A stretch of 8,225 bases of DNA, taken from Cyanobacteria bacterium NC_groundwater_1444_Ag_S-0.65um_54_12 (GTDB lineage Bacteria; Cyanobacteriota; Sericytochromatia; S15B-MN24; VGJW01). The notes under the pieces were generated by a model that was not told the origin of the DNA, did no database searches, and was given only the letters and a program-made list of their open reading frames with translations. Shown piece after piece: positions 1-6,385 of the stretch (position 1 is the stretch's first letter; every line of letters begins with the position of its first letter). Both the position numbers and the translations under genes were made by a program. The stretch covers positions 1 through 8,225 of the forward strand of contig JACQUT010000100.1 in assembly GCA_016267585.1 (NCBI GenBank). The letters run 5' to 3'.

Positions 1-1802
1 CGCCGCTCTTCCTCCAGCGCCAGGGGATCTGTGACGGAATATTGATGCGGAAATATTCCTTCCTCCAGTCCCACGAGAAATACTACGGGGAACTCCAAAC
101 CCTTTGCGGAATGCAGAGTCATCAGGGTCACCTGGCCATTGGCAGCAGTGGCGCCTTTGATTTGCGGTTGATCTTCGGCACCCTGCAGCGCGCTGCTCGC
201 AAGAAATTCTGCGAGCGTATAAACCTCGCCAGACTCCTCTAGCTCGCGGGCCTGCGCAATCAGCCCGTGGACATTCTCGACCCGCCCGATGCCTGCCACG
301 GGATCTTCAGCGATCAGATAATCCAGGTAATTGGTCTTGTCCACCACCTCTTGCAACAGCTTCAAGGGTGTTCGCCCGACTGACGGTTCGGCAGTTTCCC
401 GCAAAAAATCGGCTAGCGCTGACAGCTTGCTGGCTGTCACGGGACGGATCCCAGCAAGGTAGCCCGCTGCAATGAAAGGCAGTAATGCCATGCCACGATT
501 GGCAGCATTATCCTTCAAGCGCTGCAAAGTAGTGTTACCGATGCCACGCTTCGGCACATTGGCAATACGGCAGAACGCTGCATCATCGTATGGATTGAGC
601 AATAAACGCAGGTAGGCCAAGAGATCCTTGATCTCCCGGCGCTCGAAAAAGCGCAGCCCACCAATCAGACGATAAGGCATACCCCGGCTGCCGAGCGCCT
701 CTTCAAAAGAACGGGACTGGGCATTGGTGCGATAAAGAATTGCCACGGCGTCATAGGGCAGCGCTAACTCGCTTATCTGGTCAATTACCCAGTGGGCTTC
801 TTCCCGTTCATCGGCGGCGCAGTAAAGAACTATGGGTTGGTAACCCTGGCGTACCGGCTTCAATACCTTGGTGTAGCGTAAAGTGTTATGGGCAATGAGG
901 CCATTGGCCAGGTCAAGAATTGGCTGTAACGAACGGTAATTCTCCTCTAATGTGATGCGGGTAGCGTCCGGGTAATCCTGCTCGAACTGTAGAATGATGC
1001 GAAAATCAGCCGCACGAAAAGAATAAATGCTCTGATCGACGTCGCCTACCACCGTAAGGTTGCGATGACGCCCAGCTAGCAGCCGCAAGATGCGATATTG
1101 CGCCTGGTTGGTGTCTTGATACTCATCTACCAAGATATGGCGAAAGTATTGCTGCCAGTGCGCAAGCGCTGCGGGACATTCAGCGAAGAGACGAGCGGTT
1201 ACGCCTAGCAAGTCATCGAAATCTAGCGCATTTTGCCGTTCTAATCGTTGCTGATAGTAACCGAAAAGTTCAGCGTTGGCTTCTTCCGGCAAGGATCTAG
1301 CTGCCTGGGCCAGATCTTCCGGAGCAAAACCGTGATTCTTGGCGCGCGAGATGGCCTGCAATACTGAATTGATTGGTAGACTGTCGGGATCGATCTTCTT
1401 CGCCAAATAAATGTCTTTTAGCGTGCGTTCTTGATCGGCTTTGTCAAAAATGCTGAACCCCGGCCGATACGGGGCCGGTAGCCTGCTCCCTTCACGGGCG
1501 AGCAAGCGAACGCAACTGCCATGAAATGTGCCGATCCAAAGAGCCCTTGCTGGCAATCTCGTCGCATCAAAGCGGTGAACGGTTTGCAGCAGGCAATTCA
1601 GGCGTTCCTTGAGCTGACTCGCTGCTTTGTTGGTGAAAGTCACCGCCACAATTTGCTGTGGCAAGGCGACTCCTGAAACGATGATTCGCGCAATGCGCTC
1701 GATTAGCACCCGAGTCTTCCCGGAACCTGCTCCGGCCAGGATCAGCAATGGCCCAGCCATATGGTCTACGGCGCGTTGTTGCGAGAGATTTAATGGTTTC
1801 AT
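1..1802 (-). CDS. pcrA: UvrD/PcrA-type superfamily 1A DNA helicase, C-terminal part missing at window edge
   Basis: This is an ATP-driven 3'-5' DNA translocase/helicase of the UvrD/Rep/PcrA family, acting in nucleotide excision repair, replication restart and removal of recombinase filaments in the cytoplasm. The frame is open for 600 codons from ATG 1802 to the window start. Visible motifs: Q-motif region LNLSQQRAV (4-12), Walker A GAGSGKT (24-30), motif Ia VTFTNKAA (54-61), motif II DEYQD (from D226), motif III GDVDQSIYSFRAAD (from 253), motif IV YRS (289-291), and TLHSAKGLEFP near 562-572, followed by GLEEGIFPH. The last stretch matches PcrA/UvrD better than Rep. Motif VI (usually RRLAYVGITRA) should begin right at the edge, after EEERR. 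The family is usually about 700-780 residues, so about 120-170 are missing. A second in-frame ATG at 1823 would add seven residues; neither start has a good Shine-Dalgarno. 1802 is preferred because the short N-terminus is typical. It is divergent from the DprA-like gene. Confidence 0.95.
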   Translation of the reverse strand, partial: MKPLNLSQQRAVDHMAGPLLILAGAGSGKTRVLIERIARIIVSGVALPQQIVAVTFTNKAASQLKERLNCLLQTVHRFDATRLPARALWIGTFHGSCVRLLAREGSRLPAPYRPGFSIFDKADQERTLKDIYLAKKIDPDSLPINSVLQAISRAKNHGFAPEDLAQAARSLPEEANAELFGYYQQRLERQNALDFDDLLGVTARLFAECPAALAHWQQYFRHILVDEYQDTNQAQYRILRLLAGRHRNLTVVGDVDQSIYSFRAADFRIILQFEQDYPDATRITLEENYRSLQPILDLANGLIAHNTLRYTKVLKPVRQGYQPIVLYCAADEREEAHWVIDQISELALPYDAVAILYRTNAQSRSFEEALGSRGMPYRLIGGLRFFERREIKDLLAYLRLLLNPYDDAAFCRIANVPKRGIGNTTLQRLKDNAANRGMALLPFIAAGYLAGIRPVTASKLSALADFLRETAEPSVGRTPLKLLQEVVDKTNYLDYLIAEDPVAGIGRVENVHGLIAQARELEESGEVYTLAEFLASSALQGAEDQPQIKGATAANGQVTLMTLHSAKGLEFPVVFLVGLEEGIFPHQYSVTDPLALEEER

Positions 1803-1870
1803 CGACGATGCACCAGATATCATGCTAGGATGAGCGAGGCGAGTTAAGCTCGGAGGGAATAGCGCAGCAG
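1803..1870. other. Divergent intergenic spacer between helicase and DprA-like genes
   Basis: This 68-bp spacer separates two divergent start codons and must hold or overlap the promoters of both genes. The only clear signal is a purine-rich GGAGGG at 1852-1857 on the plus strand, a possible Shine-Dalgarno for ATG 1871. Its 13-nt spacing is longer than usual. I see no convincing paired -35/-10 boxes and no operator-like inverted repeat. Confidence 0.5.
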
Positions 1871-2374
1871 ATGGACACAACTCGTATCCCCGTTACTGTC
1901 GATGCCTTCATGGCAGAACTTCAGACTATCCAATCTTCCGGAACGAAAAAGATCGCTATACTTGGTACTCGTCATATTTCTTTGACTCATCAGCAGCTTA
2001 TCGAAATGTTGGCCTACGCTTTGGCGCTGACCGGGAACACTATTATCACCAGTGGCGCGGCAGGAACTAACTCTGCTGTGATAAAAGGAGTGCAACGAGC
2101 CAACCCGGGCAACTTGCAGGTTATTTTACCACAGACCCTTTCGCAACAATCTGCGGAAAGCCAGGAGCTGCTCCAGACTCTGCCAAATGTCCGGGAACAT
2201 TCCGAGCGACGGTTACTCACGCTGGCGCAAGCTTCGCAAATGTGTAATCAAGAAATTATTGATACCTGTCAGCAAGTCATTTGTTTTCTCTATCATAGCA
2301 GCACGACCTTGCAGGAATCGGTACGCTACGCTCAAGAGAAGCATAAGGTTGTCACTACCTTCTACCTGGATTGA
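1871..2374 (+). CDS. Short DprA/Smf-like Rossmann-fold protein (cyanobacterial 'DNA recombination-mediator protein A' type)
   Basis: This 167-residue soluble protein resembles the short cyanobacterial family related to the Rossmann core of DprA/Smf. Full DprA loads RecA onto incoming single-stranded DNA during natural transformation, but that activity is not established for this short family. Visible elements: a leading strand and turn, KKIAILGTRH (26-35); a nucleotide-binding-like loop TSGAAGTNSAVIKG (60-73), comparable to the SGxAxGID loop of DprA; VILPQ (84-88); and a late strand QQVICFLYH (134-142). It lacks the SAM-like N-terminal and winged-helix C-terminal domains of full DprA (about 300-370 residues). 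It also lacks the PGGxGT motif of LOG phosphoribohydrolases, making that relative less likely. ATG 1871 is the only sensible start; GGAGGG lies 13 nt upstream. By eye it is more AT-rich than its neighbours. Its stop is 7 bp from the end of the convergent LCP gene. Confidence 0.85.
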   Translation: MDTTRIPVTVDAFMAELQTIQSSGTKKIAILGTRHISLTHQQLIEMLAYALALTGNTIITSGAAGTNSAVIKGVQRANPGNLQVILPQTLSQQSAESQELLQTLPNVREHSERRLLTLAQASQMCNQEIIDTCQQVICFLYHSSTTLQESVRYAQEKHKVVTTFYLD

Positions 2375-2381
2375 CAGTAGT

Positions 2382-3686
2382 TTATTGCTCACGCTTGGCT
2401 AGTTGTTTGGCGGCTGGTTCAATTGCCGGCCAATCCGTGCCAATTTCGATGGTGTAATCCGAATTGAGATCGCCTACGGCCGCCGGAAAAATTTCCGAAA
2501 TACCGAGAGTATGGGCCAGCTCTCGACCCGCTGCGATGTCGCCGCGTTGGATGATCAGGCGGGAATGCTCGGCCGGCAGCCGGCGCCGATCTATCGCCCA
2601 TATGGTATATCCGGCGGCTCGCAAATGCCGTTCCAAGGGTTCAAGATCTAACTTGCTGCCGCTGGCATCCCAGATTGCCAGCCGAGGGCGACGTTTGTTG
2701 GCAAGCGGTACGGTAGCGGCCTCGCGAAAATGCGCCGCCAAAAAACTAGCCAGTTCGTCGGGATTGGCAATCCAGTAGCTGCTCCCGCGTATCGTCTCGT
2801 AACGACCTGGCAAAACCACCAGCGCGCTGTCGCCAGTAAAATCTAGCTGACGCGCCCAGCCGGCAACCTGGAAGAACTCTTGCGGCGTCAAATTGGTCTC
2901 AAGGTGCTGCTGCAGAACAGGCCAGAGTTCTGGCAGCTTCAAGATGGTAGCAGGCCGCAAAAATTGTTTTGCCGTTTCCAGGAAAAATGCTTGCTGCCGT
3001 TGTACTCTGCCGATGTCCGATCCAATGTCGTCTTTGCGGAAACGCAGGTAAGCTTCTGCCTGGGTACCAGAAAGATGCTGCCGGCCGGGTTTCAAATGAA
3101 TATGCAGATGACCGGCCCGGTCATCGTAATCGATAGCCTTGGGGATAGTGACATCCACACCATCGACCGCGTCAATGGCCCGAATGACGCCACTCAAAGA
3201 AATGGCGAGATAGCGATGAATCGGCACATTCAAGAAATTCGCTACCGTCTGGGCGGCCAACCTGGTGCCACCCCAGGTTTGAGCAGCATTGATCTTGAAG
3301 GTGCCATGCCCAGGAATGGGAACACGCGTATCGCGCGGTATGGATAGGGCAAAGAGCTTGCCGGTGCTGGGCTCCAGACGAACCAAGAGCATGGTGTCCG
3401 AATTGGCGCGCAGACTATCGCGTTTTTCTTCTCCCGTGGCATCTACGCCGAGCAGCAACAACGTAAAATCTCCAGGCAGTGCATTCCAAGGTAGCAGTGG
3501 TAAGACGGCTGACGGAGCTTCAGCATTTTTTTCGCCCAAAGGGGCGCTGGCAACGTTGGAATGGAGCAGAATGGCCGCACCTACCCCTGACGATAAGCCG
3601 ATACTGCTGCCCAGCAATGCTACTGACAATACCCCTGCCAGCGACGAGGCAGTGCATGTCTGCTTGCGCTGCCTGGTACCATTCAC
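2382..3686 (-). CDS. LytR-CpsA-Psr (LCP) family envelope glycopolymer transferase with C-terminal LytR_C-like domain
   Basis: LCP proteins are membrane-anchored enzymes that transfer undecaprenyl-pyrophosphate-linked glycopolymers to the cell wall; Anabaena ConR, an LCP protein, is needed for septum formation. With GTG 3686 as start the product is 434 residues: a basic N-terminus (RQRK), one membrane anchor (about 15-42), a low-complexity linker, and the LCP domain (about 73-245). Hallmarks are LLLLGVDATG, NSDTMLLVRLEP, LSIPRDTRVPIPGHGTFKINAA and the polyprenyl-pyrophosphate-binding YLRFRKDD..DIGRVQRQQAF. A LytR_C-like domain follows (about 334-417; RPRLAIWDASG to IEIGTDW). The frame runs back to TTG 3770, just after an in-frame TGA, which would give 462 residues. 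I chose GTG 3686 because GAGGG lies 5 nt upstream and the product then begins just before the anchor; TTG 3770 has no Shine-Dalgarno. It lies downstream of, and co-directional with, the peptidase-like gene. Confidence 0.93.
   Translation of the reverse strand: MNGTRQRKQTCTASSLAGVLSVALLGSSIGLSSGVGAAILLHSNVASAPLGEKNAEAPSAVLPLLPWNALPGDFTLLLLGVDATGEEKRDSLRANSDTMLLVRLEPSTGKLFALSIPRDTRVPIPGHGTFKINAAQTWGGTRLAAQTVANFLNVPIHRYLAISLSGVIRAIDAVDGVDVTIPKAIDYDDRAGHLHIHLKPGRQHLSGTQAEAYLRFRKDDIGSDIGRVQRQQAFFLETAKQFLRPATILKLPELWPVLQQHLETNLTPQEFFQVAGWARQLDFTGDSALVVLPGRYETIRGSSYWIANPDELASFLAAHFREAATVPLANKRRPRLAIWDASGSKLDLEPLERHLRAAGYTIWAIDRRRLPAEHSRLIIQRGDIAAGRELAHTLGISEIFPAAVGDLNSDYTIEIGTDWPAIEPAAKQLAKREQ
3107..3125. 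repeat. Near-perfect 19-bp palindrome inside the LCP gene
   Basis: GATGACCGG (3107-3115) and CCGGTCATC (3117-3125) are exact inverted repeats around one central base. The segment lies within the LCP coding sequence (YDDRAGH region, variable in the family). It may be chance or a protein-binding site; nothing else marks it. Confidence 0.5.
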
Positions 3687-3691
3687 TTTTG

Positions 3692-3696
3692 CCCTC
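3692..3696 (-). promoter_or_regulatory. Shine-Dalgarno deciding the LCP start
   Basis: On the minus strand GAGGG is followed by five bases and then GTG (3686-3684). This is the best ribosome binding site at any candidate start of the LCP gene, and it favours the 434-residue form over the TTG 3770 form. Confidence 0.55.
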
Positions 3697-3831
3697 GCTA
3701 AGGGAGTCGCCGATCTTCGGGCGACGATTGGTTCGCGCTGCGTCACAAATTCCCGGTATTCAATACTCAATCATATTCAAGATAACCTGCCTATGGTCTA
3801 CCAAGAGAAAACTTCTACTAACCTGCCGATC

Positions 3832-5370
3832 TCATGGCCGCAATTCCAGCTGGCGTCCTTTAACCAACAGGGTTCCCGTGATAAACGAGGCACGGAGGCG
3901 CGAACTTCGCATGGTAAGCTCCCCGGTGATCTTCCATTTGCCTTCACGCCAAACTAACGGCTTGCCATTTAGCTGCAGTTCGGCATCGGAAGGCAAGAAG
4001 AACGTGACGCGCTGGTACGGCCATGCGATGCTAGCACCTTGCCAAGCCATGGGCAAACCCCTGGTCTCCAGTACCGTGCGTTTTTGCTGATAGTAGAAAA
4101 AAGTCAAATCATGAGCATAGAGGGTGTGAGCATCGATCTCTAAAGGTGGCTCATGATAGCTCATCCGTAACTCGTTAGGTAAGATGGGCGTCAGCCAGCA
4201 AGTAAACTTGTGACCGGGGTTGCGCAACCAAGCACGATAGGCTTCGGGGAACCGCTGGGCCGGATCCTTGATAGCCAGCAACAGATCCGCCCAACCGCCC
4301 AGTTGCCTGGCTTGGGCCAAAAATACCGGTTGTTTCGGGCCCGGCTGGCCTACCAGTTGCCCCAGCAGGCTACTGAGCGGTTTCCCAGCTTGGGCTCGCT
4401 GCTGCCAGTCATCAGCATCCAAGCGATCGAGGAGGCGGGCGATCGCGAGCCCACTGAGCGCATAGCGTCCCTGCGCCAGAGCGTGACTATCCAGCGGGTA
4501 TTCTAGCGCCTGCCGAAGTCCCGCTTCGGCTTGCCGCCAGCTCTGATAACTATCCGGGGCTTTGACCAGTGTTCGGAGCGCCGGGTCGTCATGTGCCCAG
4601 GCCGCATAGGAAGCTGCTACATAACGTGGCAATCCCTCTACGCTCTCTGCGGTGTCTTCGAAACGAACCGTCATGGACGGCAATACTTTGCGCCGTTCGG
4701 CACGCACTGCCAGGAACTGACGTGCGCCAGCCAGTAATTCAGCTTTATTGCCGGCACGCAGTGCCAGTGCCAGGATACGCATTTCCAGTTCGGAAGCGGC
4801 GGCATTATCGCGATTGGCAGTGGGATAAGGTTTCTTCAGCAGACGCTCGTACTCGGGGAAGCCCGGCCAATTGGTAGCAAACCAGGCCGTGAAGGCTGGG
4901 CTGAATATGCGCCAGGGTAAAGCAGTCGTTTCGGTTAACAGCAAAGAATAAGGGAGAGCGACGGCAGCTATTTTGTCGAGCCAAACCCGGGGGATATGCT
5001 GATCTGCCAGTTGCGGCAATGGCCCCATGCGAACATAGGCTCTGCTGCCCGCATGCCAGAATGCTTCAAATTCTCGCGGCTTGGCGCCACCTACGAAAAT
5101 GGACAGGCGATCGTCATCGTAGGCGAGAAAAGCCTGACGATGTACAGCGTACCCTGGCCAGACCTGTTCATCTAGCCGTTCGGACAGGAGCTGCACCTCA
5201 CGCAGCGCGGCGAGCGCTCCGGCATCAGCAGCGGTGAGCCAGCCGCTGGGTGTGACCAGCGAACAGGTAATTCCTGCTGCTCCGATGATCAGGAATGATT
5301 GCAACGGCACACCTTCTTCTACCCGTTTGCTTGCTTCCAAAACCGGGTAATAAGCTTTGGGGGAAGTCAT
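3832..5370 (-). CDS. Exported/anchored protein of unknown function, resembling a peptidase-family scaffold without HExxH
   Basis: I do not recognise this gene by name. The frame encodes 512 residues from ATG 5370. It has a basic N-terminal stretch with K15 and R16, then one hydrophobic segment (about 23-40) that could be a signal peptide or anchor, so the rest is probably outside the cytoplasm. The order of segments recalls bacterial gluzincin-like families: LDEQVWPGYAV (67-76), a probable helix at 145-165 where HExxH would sit but which reads LTETTALPWRIF, a helical region, VRFEDTAESVEGLPRYVA (235-252, like the ExxEGLArY helix), and ARLLDRLDADDWQQRA (311-326). No HExxH is present, so it is probably non-catalytic if that relationship is real. 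The last 150 residues look like a beta-rich domain. TTG 5304 is an attractive alternative start (490 residues). The gene sits 61-145 bp upstream of the LCP gene, hinting at a shared envelope role. Confidence 0.8.
   Translation of the reverse strand: MTSPKAYYPVLEASKRVEEGVPLQSFLIIGAAGITCSLVTPSGWLTAADAGALAALREVQLLSERLDEQVWPGYAVHRQAFLAYDDDRLSIFVGGAKPREFEAFWHAGSRAYVRMGPLPQLADQHIPRVWLDKIAAVALPYSLLLTETTALPWRIFSPAFTAWFATNWPGFPEYERLLKKPYPTANRDNAAASELEMRILALALRAGNKAELLAGARQFLAVRAERRKVLPSMTVRFEDTAESVEGLPRYVAASYAAWAHDDPALRTLVKAPDSYQSWRQAEAGLRQALEYPLDSHALAQGRYALSGLAIARLLDRLDADDWQQRAQAGKPLSSLLGQLVGQPGPKQPVFLAQARQLGGWADLLLAIKDPAQRFPEAYRAWLRNPGHKFTCWLTPILPNELRMSYHEPPLEIDAHTLYAHDLTFFYYQQKRTVLETRGLPMAWQGASIAWPYQRVTFFLPSDAELQLNGKPLVWREGKWKITGELTMRSSRLRASFITGTLLVKGRQLELRP
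4439..4446. repeat. HIP1 octamer GCGATCGC
   Basis: This is the highly iterated palindrome of many cyanobacterial genomes, here inside the peptidase-like gene. A random sequence would have one about every 65 kb. Near-matches GCGATCG(A/T/G) occur at several other places in the window. Confidence 0.7.
5312..5320 (-). promoter_or_regulatory. Strong Shine-Dalgarno-like site suggesting an internal start (TTG 5304) for the peptidase-like gene
   Basis: The minus strand reads AGAAGAAGG, then seven bases, then TTG (5304-5302), in frame with the 3832-5370 gene. ATG 5370 has no such site. If used, translation starts just before the hydrophobic segment and the overlap with the divergent pilin start disappears. 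Against it, the two basic residues (K15, R16) preceding the hydrophobic segment would be lost. Confidence 0.4.
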
Positions 5371-6385
5371 GAAACGAGCTGACGCTGGTTTTAGTTTATT
5401 AGAGAATATAGTAGCCGCTGGTATGGTAGCGTTCGTGTTACTGGGGATGAGCGGCTTGCTAGGCGCTTACACCGTCAACCAGGCCAAGATGGCCGATGTC
5501 CCTTTTGCTTACAACCTGGCGCAGCAACAGCTCGATGAAGTGCAAATGAGCCTGACCACGCAAAATTCGCTCATTTTTGACAACAATACGGCATGTGCTT
5601 GGTGCCCACGGGGCAGAGGCTATGTCTTGAGGAATGAAAATATCAACGTGACGCGTTACTACTTCGATAATTTCCCGCTGGACTGGCCAGTTCCGCGGCC
5701 GCAGGACAATAGCATGGAACCGATCCGGGTTCCCTGGCCGCCCACTGGTACTACTAGCGCTGCACTGATTTCCGCCGCGAACTATACTACCGAGGGTGTC
5801 GCCTTCGATAAGCCATACATTCAATTCACGCGTTTTTATCGCAACCGCTTTTATAGCGCCGGCGGCGATCTCGTCACTAACGTTGACGAGCCATTATCCC
5901 CGACCGAAGTTCGGGCCAAGCTTACCAGCGCCGATCCGGCAGAGCATCCCAGATATGCGGTGCGCATGCAGCTACTGGGCATCCCGGCCGCCTCGGAGGG
6001 GGCGATCGCCGACATGGGTGCTTACATCGCGCGGGCGCACACGCTGCGCGTGGGAGATTATAATCTAGGCGACCTCAGGCAACCACCCGATAGCACTCCG
6101 TACTTGATCGGCGATAGCTGCATCAACGGGGCTTCGGAATCCATCGGCGACGAGCGCGGCACTGGCGTGATATTCATCGCGGCTCCGCCAGCTTTCGGCG
6201 TACCCGCCGGAGGCGATCATCCGGCATTTTTCCAGCATTTCACTTCCAAGATCCTGGTAGCGCGAGTTTACCGCATAGACGACTTCCTCGACGACGAGAC
6301 GTTCTTCAATGCGGCGCAAACCGTTCCCGATAGAGAAATAGCATCGGCATCGGTGCTGCTGGTAGGAAGGGTGCAACTGCGATGA
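5369..6385 (+). CDS. PilV-like minor type IV prepilin
   Basis: This 338-residue protein has a class III prepilin leader: seven residues (MKRADAG), then F8-S-L-L-E12, so cleavage by prepilin peptidase PilD leaves Phe+1 and Glu+5. A hydrophobic helix (about 8-32) and then AQQQLDEVQ follow, a layout typical of PilV-like minor pilins and type II secretion pseudopilins. The rest is a large globular head with no domain I recognise. It contains a C76-A-W-C79 pair and a later cysteine in GDSCING, possible disulfide partners once exported. At about 331 mature residues it is larger than ordinary major pilins. ATG 5369 is preferred over TTG 5357 because GGGGGA lies four bases upstream and the leader length is typical. 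Its start overlaps the divergent start codon of the preceding gene (CATG), and its stop overlaps the next start (ATGA). Confidence 0.9.
   Translation: MKRADAGFSLLENIVAAGMVAFVLLGMSGLLGAYTVNQAKMADVPFAYNLAQQQLDEVQMSLTTQNSLIFDNNTACAWCPRGRGYVLRNENINVTRYYFDNFPLDWPVPRPQDNSMEPIRVPWPPTGTTSAALISAANYTTEGVAFDKPYIQFTRFYRNRFYSAGGDLVTNVDEPLSPTEVRAKLTSADPAEHPRYAVRMQLLGIPAASEGAIADMGAYIARAHTLRVGDYNLGDLRQPPDSTPYLIGDSCINGASESIGDERGTGVIFIAAPPAFGVPAGGDHPAFFQHFTSKILVARVYRIDDFLDDETFFNAAQTVPDREIASASVLLVGRVQLR
6002..6009. repeat. HIP1 octamer GCGATCGC
   Basis: This second HIP1 site lies inside the PilV-like gene, within the 10-base palindrome GGCGATCGCC (6001-6010). Together with the site at 4439 it supports a cyanobacterial origin. 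Confidence 0.7.

Noticed and set aside
42..242. Plus-strand frame of 66 codons near the left edge
   Set aside because: It lies entirely opposite the helicase, whose motifs are clear on the minus strand, and its translation has no recognisable features.
1009..1050. Helicase motif III reading SFRAAD instead of WRGA as a possible defect
   Set aside because: This variant is, to my knowledge, seen in cyanobacterial and Deinococcus UvrD/PcrA proteins; all other visible motifs are intact.
2375..2381. Bidirectional terminator between the convergent DprA-like and LCP genes
   Set aside because: The gap is only 7 bp and no hairpin followed by a T-run is visible on either strand around it.
3289..4090. 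Two long plus-strand frames of 203-222 codons (3289-3957, 3479-4090)
   Set aside because: They are antisense to the LCP and peptidase-like genes, both of which have coherent protein features, and these translations look like shadow sequence.
5325..5360. Candidate promoter TTTGCT / TAATAA upstream of the pilin operon
   Set aside because: The boxes match consensus weakly and the start of transcription would fall only a few bases from the ATG, so I could not support it as a feature.
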